In this document: piece by piece, positions 19,001 to 23,519 of the stretch
Layout of the letters: every line of letters begins with the position of its first letter
Position numbering within the stretch: the first letter of the stretch is position 1
Source of the DNA: a virus
Strand: one strand, 5' to 3'
DNA: 28,578 nt
IMG/VR virus record: IMGVR_UViG_3300010354_000448
Location: 1 to 28,578 of that record
The notes under the pieces: model-generated
The model's input: only the letters and a program-made list of their open reading frames with translations
Database searches by the model: none
What the model was told of the DNA's origin: nothing
Made by a program: the position numbers and the translations under genes

Positions 19001-19676
19001 TATTTTTTAACCTAATCTTTACCTTATTATCATTAAATAAAATTTTAAATAAAATTTTATGTGAATTTAAACTTCCCTTAGAAGTATAAAAACTCTTAAT
19101 ATTTTTTAGAAAAGAAGATAGACTTAAATCCGAAACTAAATTCTCTGGAATATTAGGTGCAATTTCAGATTTAATTCTTCTGAAAAATTCTTCTGTAAAG
19201 GTGTATGCTAAGTTTTCAACTACATCATTTTGATTATGAATGGATGATGCACTTGAGGTATAGACTACTTGAGAAACAGGAATAGTTTCAACTAAGAATG
19301 CGCTGGTTCCCCTAATACAATTTAAAAATTGTGTTGAAGTTTTTGTTTTGTAAAATATAATTTCTTGATTAATTCTAATATATCCATTTGATACTGGAAA
19401 TCCACTAGTATCTTCTACTGTGATTGTACTCGCAGTATCACTAATATTTGCGGTTAATTTTGTGCTTTCACTAAGTTCAAGTTTTGAAAAATATGAGATA
19501 TTGTAGTAATCTAAGATATTTTTTACAATATCTAAAGGTTGATACTTAACTTCCTGTGACTCATAGTAAGAGGACAAAAACGAAATAAATTTTGGAGAAG
19601 CTTCTCGTACAAACGAAGGAAATTGACTTTCAATCAGGGTTGAAAGATTAACAATTTTTTCTTCTAGGTGGTTCAT
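10050..19676 (-). CDS. 7: Giant baseplate wedge protein, gp7-like, about 3208 residues
   Basis: The start chosen is ATG 19676 (MNHLEEKIVNLSTLIESQFP), because it overlaps the gp6 stop as ATGA; a TTG two codons earlier is possible. The N-terminus continues SFVREASPKFISFLSSYYES, a helical opening recalled from large cyanophage baseplate proteins. The gene sits exactly where gp7 belongs, between gp6 and gp8. T4 gp7 is about 1030 residues, so this protein is three times longer. The extra length is repetitive beta sequence. GxGYxxxP-type glycine-rich repeats occur near residues 240-310, 945-1108, 1540-1690 and 2976-3175. About ten 'NGV.Q.P..YT..G..ITF' repeats occupy residues 2005-2900. Short 'IN.EII.Y...C.RG' modules occur near both ends. 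In T4, gp7 runs along the wedge and initiates its assembly with gp10. Assignment to gp7 rests mainly on position and the N-terminus. Confidence 0.75.
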   Translation of the reverse strand: MNHLEEKIVNLSTLIESQFPSFVREASPKFISFLSSYYESQEVKYQPLDIVKNILDYYNISYFSKLELSESTKLTANISDTASTITVEDTSGFPVSNGYIRINQEIIFYKTKTSTQFLNCIRGTSAFLVETIPVSQVVYTSSASSIHNQNDVVENLAYTFTEEFFRRIKSEIAPNIPENLVSDLSLSSFLKNIKSFYTSKGSLNSHKILFKILFNDNKVKIRLKNRGTGAKLKLTNYVGSIGSYEIVNGGSGYDNRVVGGNFVNAPIIDIIGSGTGTKVNNVYPLTAQMSVTSINSSGSITGVQIDNVGEGYVGPITARVRERSFTENQVVRNISGTGYARVENWDFESNEVTLYDVVGYFKVLDELIGEGGENPRAFISVAYPVTDINRKGNPSIQTISLEPTTENPKDFTIRPSSATYATKTVIHCELIKNAIYKTVNGKLVKPSIISLVQQSDKDSGIPGVSIESSEFNLVGDNIYEFGVESNFDINKLRLIPTTRLTVSKASINSSTTAFILTADDLYGFPLINGKVYINGNVINYESRSCNQLFGCTYTGTSTFSLFAGDEVYAYSRVDGNKTYNYFITGYLDGNSSDATAPVFKLLGIPSKPIVDDGGSLYTETNFETVDTLTSSDSQIKYTSWNLNYQTTIADGSLNSFGNTPSVQSVYEYEDKVYVSSSGIPPYLTSIVGRKTCKNQKLLKRVNIKSNPGKGGGKLTSKGIGITVDGVEIQSFKGNRVEYGPLTSISIGTGGDYKVPISSDNLSFNYLKYPVFLIEGVTNPLTNTSLQTLFYISSYISKINVSNLDSSYLTGYLSKPNISVVNNNPTKTATFGQSNLIYLTNTIQITSTTFEPGEKVTYTSSVPTVAGLINGSVYYVGVTGTNTYKLYYTKDDALALNSNDVSFTDSYNTSTTPIAFTGTLKTDNQNPLVFEEAQLDISFNELTKTIDNIFVRNSGKGYIVAPSIIISGGGKSPQTIPLASSSGEIVSFRGSLISRSNVGKSTENEIDITGLISTNFSSVPKISVSAGVGATMSVYTANGAISSAELNDTGDYYFTEPTVQISGIGSNASVRAIISATTGKLTGFSIVNPGSGYTILPVATIVPSGSGALVSGKIKSWTFNLSNVLNTDDYGGYTFEDSDDDTTGALNFQQMTLKNLPESLNDRQYLVLKTTSNLNSQYQVTSGTHSKVIGWAYDGNPIYGKYGYSNPLDSTSSITAITSSWQLKSTRTGGPSVVSYPLGSFVEDYELSTSSVLDKHNGRFCVTPEFPHGTYAYFATDAFPYFIGLEYYSNADDFNICGTRRNDRIPGSFRRINNSANQYYPKEFKNTCRTILNTRNVTPGSIDSVIIEDGGINYKTFDKLIVDNSDTFGVGFSAFVSQISGKSISSYAFDSGKIVFTTSSNHGLSKGDYVYIDYVRNVNYAETTLSPITNLNYFNNAKFVSSFVSTAKFSYDRNNLQPYFNKDAITFTSTEIRLNTNLLPTILYLHLNSATYQLVINKYSLLGASVVQSVTDTTFTVNQPTDFTAAGLTSIIYTTKSASASGKIAEITIANQGQNYRKLPEVIGVNSSSGTGALIQLNSNSIGKLSNFDYSTIGDKFISNKTVNYDLKIPYTAKITNNFEITSIKVLSGGSNYSTSDIVKVNGVVDSNCEFAIVAGTGTITEIKVLKGGFNFSKVPTITVESSTGSGANFAAVLSRKKILRNDYITFNGTSSSNKALINNFDYKSSTIQFTVVNGSVSENDIVYSKDFQVYGNVVSIRRAKVHTKSQAITSLQSKFIDNKGFLNDYSQRIHDSKYYQDWSYLISSPRNTSEWRSEVIKNTHPSGFRVFGKNILEKRTSFFTNSNDVFSSSVIFRANLQNTANLNLKLTGCKKQTIQVSDPGAFAIGDYIYGNSTESKGIILSITEGYIEILPYGDSVFQVGEFIFKVTDNFVFGIDTETLFNISFFSGILQRPRESYYVSNNNYIPRFTILPTDEVVNYKLTNTTELLDVTTLTAGTTVFNLSKDLLPYIPSNKENLLLSINGVVQDPDSFSLSGSTITLSSAVTTTATAFVLVQSNLRKLTFTGSGPTFTLNYTPASNCQLLIFTRAVGQSHLLTDYTVSGNTVTISESVSASELFGWQINETVTCSQITNLTISGNRVSDYRPCSIKRFTEKIESSSAKNSNSFYEIEKETLDGTMSATADTVYGFDSRFVYTNPEYSSSYVEVLNPITYVTGTSTYNLTTFDGVTYTPINGKKSLMVYVDNLVLDPDDYTITTSTITFTNTYAAGKTFTLVDFVSGYLANNTNNRCADLDRLNVVQNGTRVTFNLSDNGVPQYVNNVGDIFVIKNNLLKRPDAVTQSLTDNKITLTTAPIASDNVKLVYFNRQLLPVKTKNVILDPFNCYNSTTTTYPLTLSGLTFTPVSVYNLLICRNGVFQRPGIDYTLSGTNVVFSEAPTPGSDITVIYSYNNINTNSYITDFTASTTTTTVNLGMTPPNADDLFVLRNGVFQNPTEDFTVTGSTLTFTTSVTSGEQVFIMYTHASAEIGISTVSGSTITLSSSITTNQDGLVLFINGAPKFNNKDFTVSGSTVTLLNGQTVDSGTTPFVMQYVTSTIIDNINDCPDGVKTQFKLLYNGANLIASDIVSDADILISVNGVVQHPGTQYTLSTNRGLVNFVTAPQHTDEIFMIRMHGNQLISLTSNGGSNTVYNLSSAVTSQQEDVVVFSNNQWTFAELNGYSWTTTSRVTLSTAQTTGNIFAIKFNGLFKLLDSIHTPFNSVNTKFNLFLSEQNFVPAGNIDSNNIPSESSLLVLKNGKILDSAVDYTLQGDIKSQIQFTTAPTSSDKISIKVVGSFLKLQSITSGFGGKIYDLKSSPTANYYPNAVISRPREHENQIIVLKNGNIQSPLYDYYIDNNKLVFTNNVTSGPLIVMDYMGTTEDMIVYNTIKQVSVGDTIYISGESTERTVTEIISPTVLKTATYSGTSPSGFTSTSTISQGKLSAISITTGGVGYPSPTILRTKGTGNSAKTLTTINPILGKSITTPLTIQYPGYNLYTTQEIVPTTYAYVYRKKLISSSTVRKATTLTSNINSTVETISVGNTSSFDKNTPVVTVSSNTGAGATFRVFVSKGRIRKIEVLTGGSGYDDRDISLALSGGGGSGCVLEPTLDNSGTITSVTVNNGGIGYDTFRVIIDNEVIEYTDTTLTQLLGCTRGSSPTSHTSTTLVYSDNFV
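10140..10760 (-). repeat. C-terminal glycine-rich GxGY repeats in the gp7-like protein
   Basis: Three degenerate copies of a strand-turn unit are visible: SITTGGVGYPSPTI, IEVLTGGSGYDDRDI and VTVNNGGIGYDTFRV. Each is preceded by a Gly-rich 'GAGATF.V' or 'GSG' turn. The same unit recurs in the N-terminal and central parts of the protein (about 18740-18960, 16340-16840 and 14600-15060). This is a protein-level repeat; the DNA copies are diverged. Confidence 0.7.
10940..13650 (-). repeat. About ten degenerate repeats of 75-110 residues in the gp7-like protein
   Basis: Reading along the minus strand, units such as LLLSINGVVQDPDSFSLSG, LLICRNGVFQRPGIDYTLSG, LFVLRNGVFQNPTEDFTVTG and ILISVNGVVQHPGTQYTLS recur. 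Each is followed by a strand like 'ITF..AP....I.I.Y'. More diverged copies include LMVYVDNLVLDPDDYTITT, LVLFINGAPKFNNKDFTVSG and IIVLKNGNIQSPLYDYYID. This is a well-known type of phage tail beta module, here in an unusually long tandem series. The outermost copies are the least certain. Confidence 0.78.
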
Positions 19677-21790
19677 GAGCAAATATTCGGAGTCTCTGGT
19701 TCGAAGTCGTCTATTGTAGGATTATCTGCTGGCGATGAAGGTGTAGTTCCATCTGGAGTAGTAATCGTGTCACTAGGAGGTGTGGTTGTAGTGCTTCCAT
19801 CTGGATTTGTAGTAGTAGTACTTCCATCTGGATTTGTGGTAGTAGTACTTCCATCTGGATTTGTTACTGTAGTTCCTGGAATGTTTATCACTGCAGGATT
19901 TCCAGTTGGGTCACCAGTTGCAATTCCAGGAATAACAACATCCGTTGTTGGAAGAGTAACATTAGGGTCTAAAGTATCATCGGTTGCATCTGTCGCATCG
20001 ACAACATCACTTGCAACAATTTCTAGAGCTGGATAAGTATCCGTGCTAGTTGTAATATCGGCATTATCTGGAATAACATAGATATTTATTGGTGTATCCT
20101 GGCATGCTCTAATAGCAAACTTAACTTTTCCAGTTTCATAATCTATAGTTCCCACAATTCCAATAATTCTTCCAGAAAGTGTTGAGATGTAGATATTTGT
20201 ATCTTTCTCACATCCAGCAAAGTCATGACTTAATGCAGCAAGAAAAACAGGTTCATTAACTTCTCTTAAACAAAATGGGTCACTAATTAATGTGTACTTT
20301 CCAGTAATTTTGTTTCTAAGTTTTGTATAAAAATCTAAATTATACTCGTAATAAATGTTGTTATATAAATTTGTAGAGCGTTTAAAATAAGTTTTTAATA
20401 AAACAAATCTAATCGCAACATCAATGTCTTCAATCAAACAAAGAAGTTTGGTAGAGGAATAAATCCCACCAAAATTTTTAAATTCATCGTTTTCATTATA
20501 AGTTGATACAACTTTTTGAGCTAAAGTTTTAATGAGTGACGAAGATTTTTTTGTCTTTTTTGAGTCATATACAATAACTGGTTCAATGACAATTGTAATT
20601 AAATTTGCATCTAAAATTACTGGAGTAATGGAACCAACAGTATAATTATTAATTTCTTTGGTTATTCTCTGTTTTTCATATTGACTGATTACATCACCAA
20701 TTTTTGGTTTTATAAAAATAAAGACTTTTCCATATTGTGGTGGAGTTTGTTGCTCTCCGCCAGAAACTCGGATTAACTCAGCATTAGAATAAATGTTTTG
20801 AATGATACTTTCGTAATCACTGGTTGTAACTGCTCTTTGTTGTGCAGCATAATATCTTGGTGCTCTATACTTAATAGACTTGATTGGTTCAAATTCAGAA
20901 CCACCGTCCGATTTAGAACTAATTAAAGTTGGAGTTATATTACTAATTGCAATTGTCGTATCAGTAACTCCTGGATTCTGACCCTTAACAGTTCCAATAA
21001 AATTAAAAGTTCTGATGTTGTTAGCTAACGAACCATTCGTTATCACATAAGTTATCTTAACAATTTCACCATTTTCTAATTTTCTTCCAATTACGCTATC
21101 TCCAAAAATTACTTCGTATTTTTGGTCTTGAATTTCCTCAACAAAGAAAACCTTATCAGAAGACGAAACTCCAACAATACTATACTTTCTTGTATATTCA
21201 TCCTCTACATCGGAGGTTGAATCTGCAATAATTGAAACTTTAACGGTAGATGCATCTACATTATTGTTTGGAATGAAAAATCTTTGATTTTCGTTAGAAG
21301 AATCTACTGTGTATGTAATGGTAAATTCTGTACCTTCAATGAAAGTTAGATTTGAAAAGGTAACACTATTTGACCCATATGGATTTAATCTAACTGGGTC
21401 TCTGGAAATAAAGGTATATGACTTATTATTTTGAGTTGCTGCAAATACAGTTCCAGAAGAAAGTTCTACACTGTCGTAAGATGAAACACCAGTTACAGTA
21501 ATATCAAAAGATACTTTTGAGCAAGTATAAGAATTTGGAGTATAACCTAATTTCTTTGCATGAGATACAACATTGTCTCTCAAAACGGATGTATCCAAAT
21601 TCAATTCATTTGCTGCCATATTGATGTTGTAGGCAGAATACATCGAATTGTATGCCAAAACATCGACCAACATCGAAAGATTAGAACCTTCGAAGTCGTA
21701 ATCCTGGAAATCTGTTTTAGTTTTTATGAATTGTTTTATTGAGGCTTTAATTTCCTCAAATTCTAATGAAGCAACTGATGGTAGTTCCAT
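19673..21790 (-). CDS. 6: Baseplate wedge protein gp6, 705 residues, with a repeat-containing C-terminal tail
   Basis: The N-terminus ELPSVASLEFEEIKASIKQF is followed by DFEGSNLSMLVDVLAYNSMY and NMAANELNLDTSVLRDNVVS. This is the hallmark of gp6 in the baseplate J-like family. A second J-like segment, RAPRYYAAQQRAVTTSDYES followed by GGEQQTPPQYGKVFIFIKPK, lies in the middle. gp6 forms the inner ring that joins neighbouring wedges and surrounds the hub. The last 80 or so residues are a low-complexity Thr/Asp/Pro tail containing three copies of NPDGSTTTT; T4 gp6 (about 660 residues) is not known to me to have such a tail. The gene follows gp25 after three bases, and its TGA overlaps the gp7-like ATG, so the three wedge genes are tightly coupled. 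Confidence 0.95.
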   Translation of the reverse strand: MELPSVASLEFEEIKASIKQFIKTKTDFQDYDFEGSNLSMLVDVLAYNSMYSAYNINMAANELNLDTSVLRDNVVSHAKKLGYTPNSYTCSKVSFDITVTGVSSYDSVELSSGTVFAATQNNKSYTFISRDPVRLNPYGSNSVTFSNLTFIEGTEFTITYTVDSSNENQRFFIPNNNVDASTVKVSIIADSTSDVEDEYTRKYSIVGVSSSDKVFFVEEIQDQKYEVIFGDSVIGRKLENGEIVKITYVITNGSLANNIRTFNFIGTVKGQNPGVTDTTIAISNITPTLISSKSDGGSEFEPIKSIKYRAPRYYAAQQRAVTTSDYESIIQNIYSNAELIRVSGGEQQTPPQYGKVFIFIKPKIGDVISQYEKQRITKEINNYTVGSITPVILDANLITIVIEPVIVYDSKKTKKSSSLIKTLAQKVVSTYNENDEFKNFGGIYSSTKLLCLIEDIDVAIRFVLLKTYFKRSTNLYNNIYYEYNLDFYTKLRNKITGKYTLISDPFCLREVNEPVFLAALSHDFAGCEKDTNIYISTLSGRIIGIVGTIDYETGKVKFAIRACQDTPINIYVIPDNADITTSTDTYPALEIVASDVVDATDATDDTLDPNVTLPTTDVVIPGIATGDPTGNPAVINIPGTTVTNPDGSTTTTNPDGSTTTTNPDGSTTTTPPSDTITTPDGTTPSSPADNPTIDDFEPETPNICS
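19794..19874 (-). repeat. Three tandem 27-base repeats at the 3' end of gp6
   Basis: Units lie at 19794-19820, 19821-19847 and 19848-19874. The first two differ at one base and the third diverges at its end. Each encodes the nine residues NPDGSTTTT on the minus strand, with a degenerate partial copy further downstream (around 19747). The period is a multiple of three, so copy-number change would keep the frame. Confidence 0.9.
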
Positions 21791-21793
21791 GTA

Positions 21794-22210
21794 TTAGCTT
21801 TCTCGTACAAGTAGAAATTCTACCGTTTGGACAATAGGTGGTAATCCTACAATAAAATATTCAATATAAACATTGAACTCAGACAACTCAGGATTTACAT
21901 CAACTGTGATGTTCTTTAAAGTTATTCTTGGTTCATAAGTTGTAAGAACATTTTCAATTTCTTCAATTAAACTATTTTCTGAAAATGTTGTGCTCAATTC
22001 AAACAAATATGTAGTTGTATTAGTTCCTAGTAAAGGACTGAATAATCTCTCTCCAAGTTTAGTTAAAACTAAATTTTTAACTGCTTGTTTGATAGATTCT
22101 TCATTTTTTAATACAACTACATCATTTGTAATCGGATTTTTGGTAAAATTAAAGCTAATGTCTTTAAAAGACCTAGAAACTTTTCCTAATTCTTCCGAAA
22201 TTGTAGACAT
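21794..22210 (-). CDS. 25: Baseplate wedge protein gp25, 138 residues
   Basis: The sequence includes FNFTKNPITNDVVVLKNEES, then IKQAVKNLVLTKLGERLFSP and LLGTNTTTYLFE, and later LTTYEPRITLKNITVDVNPE. This is the GPW/gp25 (lysozyme-like fold) family. The 'N..AI.QS..NLLLT..GER.F.P..G' and 'EPR' patterns typical of the family are clear. gp25 joins the wedge to the sheath and helps trigger sheath contraction; the family has no shown lysozyme activity. The length is normal (T4 gp25 is 132 residues). No clear ribosome-binding site is seen; upstream on the minus strand there is a TATAAT at 22227-22232 that might act as a -10 element. gp6 follows after three bases. Confidence 0.95.
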   Translation of the reverse strand: MSTISEELGKVSRSFKDISFNFTKNPITNDVVVLKNEESIKQAVKNLVLTKLGERLFSPLLGTNTTTYLFELSTTFSENSLIEEIENVLTTYEPRITLKNITVDVNPELSEFNVYIEYFIVGLPPIVQTVEFLLVRES

Positions 22211-22249
22211 TTAGAAAAATTTTAGCATTATAGTATATATGTAAGAATA

Positions 22250-22402
22250 TCAACCGTTATCTTCAAAATATTCACAGTAATTTAGTTGATATTTTTTTGT
22301 TTTTTTGGGTTGTTGAGGGACATAATCTGTAATCAACCTGGTAGTTCCCCACATTTGCTTCATGTAATTAACATCCCTATCGGGATTTGGGTGAATTGCC
22401 AT
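22250..22402 (-). CDS. 50-residue protein of unknown function
   Basis: The frame runs from ATG 22402 to TGA 22250 and encodes MAIHPNPDRDVNYMKQMWGT, a short middle, and a C-terminus QPKKTKKYQLNYCEYFEDNG. A very good GGAGA ribosome-binding site lies 6 bases before the ATG, the best in this part of the window, so expression is likely. A late-promoter-like AATAAATA lies about 62 bases upstream, making it the first gene of the gp25-gp6-gp7-gp8 unit. It has a Tyr/Lys-rich C-terminus, no membrane segment, and one Cys. I do not recognise a function. Its place suggests a small baseplate or assembly factor. Confidence 0.75.
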   Translation of the reverse strand: MAIHPNPDRDVNYMKQMWGTTRLITDYVPQQPKKTKKYQLNYCEYFEDNG

Positions 22403-22463
22403 CTGTTTTCTCCAAAAAAGGGTCGAACAGAACTTTTAAAGGGGTTGCTATCCCTCACAAATC

Positions 22464-22471
22464 TATTTATT
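22464..22471 (-). promoter_or_regulatory. Late-promoter-like octamer AATAAATA before the wedge genes
   Basis: AATAAATA on the minus strand overlaps the TAA stop (22467-22469) of the gene before it and lies 62 bases before the 50-residue gene. It differs from the T4 late consensus at the first base only. It is placed to drive the 50-residue gene, gp25, gp6 and the gp7-like gene. Confidence 0.5.
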
Positions 22472-23087
22472 TGATAAAAAGACCTTTTCTGAGGTAGTCC
22501 GCATTTTCAACAAAAACGTACTCTGCATGATTTTCTTGCGGCAGGTCATCCCATAAAGGAATTGCCTCACTATTTTCATGCAAAAAATCAGGATTTTGAC
22601 GAAAATGTACCTCTATAAGATTACCATCGATAAATTCACAGTTAATCCAATCATAATTTCCTTTTAATAAAGACAAAATCGGAGGAAAACCGATGTTCCT
22701 ATCAATTTTGGACCACTTTTTCCACTTGTAAAGAGGAGAATTTTCATCTCTTTCTCCAAAAACAACCAATTTTGACTCAGTTTTGTAAAAATCAACACTC
22801 AAATGCTCTCCTCTAAACACTTCACACCAAAATTCGGCCGGGTGAAAGTGCTCTGTTGACTCATCTACCCACTCAATTCTTGCATTTCTACCCATTCCAA
22901 GGAAATTTGAGATTGGACGAACACAATAAAAGTCGGGCTTTGGTACTGGCAGACCAGTTGGCCCACAAGTATAACCCAAAACCCGACTTAAAATTAACTT
23001 ATCAAACACCCAAAGGTCACTCGGATGGCATTTCTGCCATATTATTTCATCCGTGTCCTTGTCCGCGATAACGCTTTTTGCGTCCAT
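22467..23087 (-). CDS. Conserved cyanophage-type protein of unknown function, about 206 residues
   Basis: The body of the protein is DLWVFDKLILSRVLGYTCGP, TGLPVPKPDFYCVRPISNFL, GMGRNARIEWVD, then HPAEFWCEVFRGEHLSVDFY and, near the end, INCEFIDGNLIEVHFRQNPD. It is a soluble, Trp/Cys/His-rich, well-ordered sequence that I associate with T4-like cyanophages, without a known function. The 'VPKPDFYCVRP', 'E.F.GEHLSVD' and 'NCEFI...IEVHFR' spacing is reminiscent of an ATP-grasp-like fold, but this is a weak inference. The start is uncertain: ATG 23087 (MDAKSVIADK) is chosen because the longer ATG at 23159 would overlap the 48-residue gene by 113 bases, and its added residues look like a frame shadow. 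Neither start has a ribosome-binding site. It lies between spike-tip and wedge genes. Confidence 0.8.
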   Translation of the reverse strand: MDAKSVIADKDTDEIIWQKCHPSDLWVFDKLILSRVLGYTCGPTGLPVPKPDFYCVRPISNFLGMGRNARIEWVDESTEHFHPAEFWCEVFRGEHLSVDFYKTESKLVVFGERDENSPLYKWKKWSKIDRNIGFPPILSLLKGNYDWINCEFIDGNLIEVHFRQNPDFLHENSEAIPLWDDLPQENHAEYVFVENADYLRKGLFIK

Positions 23088-23193
23088 TTCGACTTGATGC
23101 GGCAAGATTGGTGTTTTTAGAACGTCCCTGTCTGGTACATTTTGGTTTTCCAGGAACATAACTTGATTTATTAAAAGATGGAGACTTTGCCAT
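23047..23193 (-). CDS. 48-residue Lys/Arg-rich protein
   Basis: ATG 23193 opens MAKSPSFNKSSYVPGKPKCT and the protein ends RNGRKKRYRGQGHG. The start lies two bases after the PAAR gene stop. The protein is strongly basic, with Lys and Arg spread over its full length and almost no acidic residues. From memory, very similar small basic proteins with a 'KPKCTRQGRS' core and a 'KKRYRGQG' ending recur in T4-like cyanophages. A nucleic-acid-binding or virion-packing role is plausible from charge alone. The frame can be read back to 23280, but that part lies inside the PAAR gene and is rejected. Its 3' end overlaps the next gene by about 41 bases in another frame. Confidence 0.75.
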   Translation of the reverse strand: MAKSPSFNKSSYVPGKPKCTRQGRSKNTNLAASSRNGRKKRYRGQGHG

Positions 23194-23195
23194 AA

Positions 23196-23519
23196 TTAAT
23201 TTGCAAAAACTGTGGTTGGACCAGGTAGTATTGTACGTGGCGATGCAGGAGCTGTCAAGTCTCCCACATGAGCAGTACATCTACCTTCTTTAAATACTGT
23301 ACTTACAGCAATAACTTGGCGAAAAAGAGGAGCACAACCAGCATCACAAGATGGAATTCCTGGAACTGGTGTTAGAACATCCCCCAATTTAGCAGTTGGA
23401 ACTCCATTGGTAAAAATTGTACTTACAACTGGAGTTACCGTGTTTGGAGGATATGTACAACAAGGTGGTCCAAATGAAATTGAATCTGGAAAACCAAGAG
23501 TTGCTACTTGTCTTGTCAT
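23196..23519 (-). CDS. 5.4: PAAR-motif tail-spike tip protein (T4 gp5.4-like), 107 residues
   Basis: The protein contains three related hairpin units: VSTIFTNGVPTAKLGDVLTP, VSTVFKEGRCTAHVGDLTAP and a final ILPGPTTVFAN, with PGIPSCDAGCAPL between. This 'V..NG.....GD' repetition is the signature of PAAR-repeat proteins, which form a small cone on the tip of the central spike in contractile tails and help pierce the host envelope. The Cys and His residues could bind the metal ion that stabilises the cone. The length fits (T4 gp5.4 is 97 residues). The ATG overlaps the stop of the 959-residue gene as ATGA. The assignment is by motif and the match to a spike-hub neighbourhood. Confidence 0.88.
   Translation of the reverse strand: MTRQVATLGFPDSISFGPPCCTYPPNTVTPVVSTIFTNGVPTAKLGDVLTPVPGIPSCDAGCAPLFRQVIAVSTVFKEGRCTAHVGDLTAPASPRTILPGPTTVFAN

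Noticed and set aside
19677-19682. Upstream TTG start for the gp7-like gene, adding two residues
   Set aside because: ATG 19676 overlaps the gp6 stop as ATGA, the same coupling seen at other junctions, so the TTG is less likely.
19794-19874. Possible CRISPR-like or iteron repeat
   Set aside because: The 27-base units are directly adjacent without spacers and encode an in-frame peptide repeat in gp6.
19668-20036. Plus-strand ORF of 122 residues with Val/Gly repeats
   Set aside because: The repeats are the antisense of the NPDGSTTTT units in gp6. There is no independent support.
23088-23159. Longer start (ATG 23159) for the 206-residue protein
   Set aside because: It would overlap the 48-residue gene by 113 bases and its residues look like a frame shadow. 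It is kept as an alternative because neither start has a ribosome-binding site.
23194-23280. N-terminal extension of the 48-residue basic protein to 77 residues
   Set aside because: The added part overlaps the end of the PAAR gene in another frame and has unrelated composition. ATG 23193 directly follows the PAAR stop.
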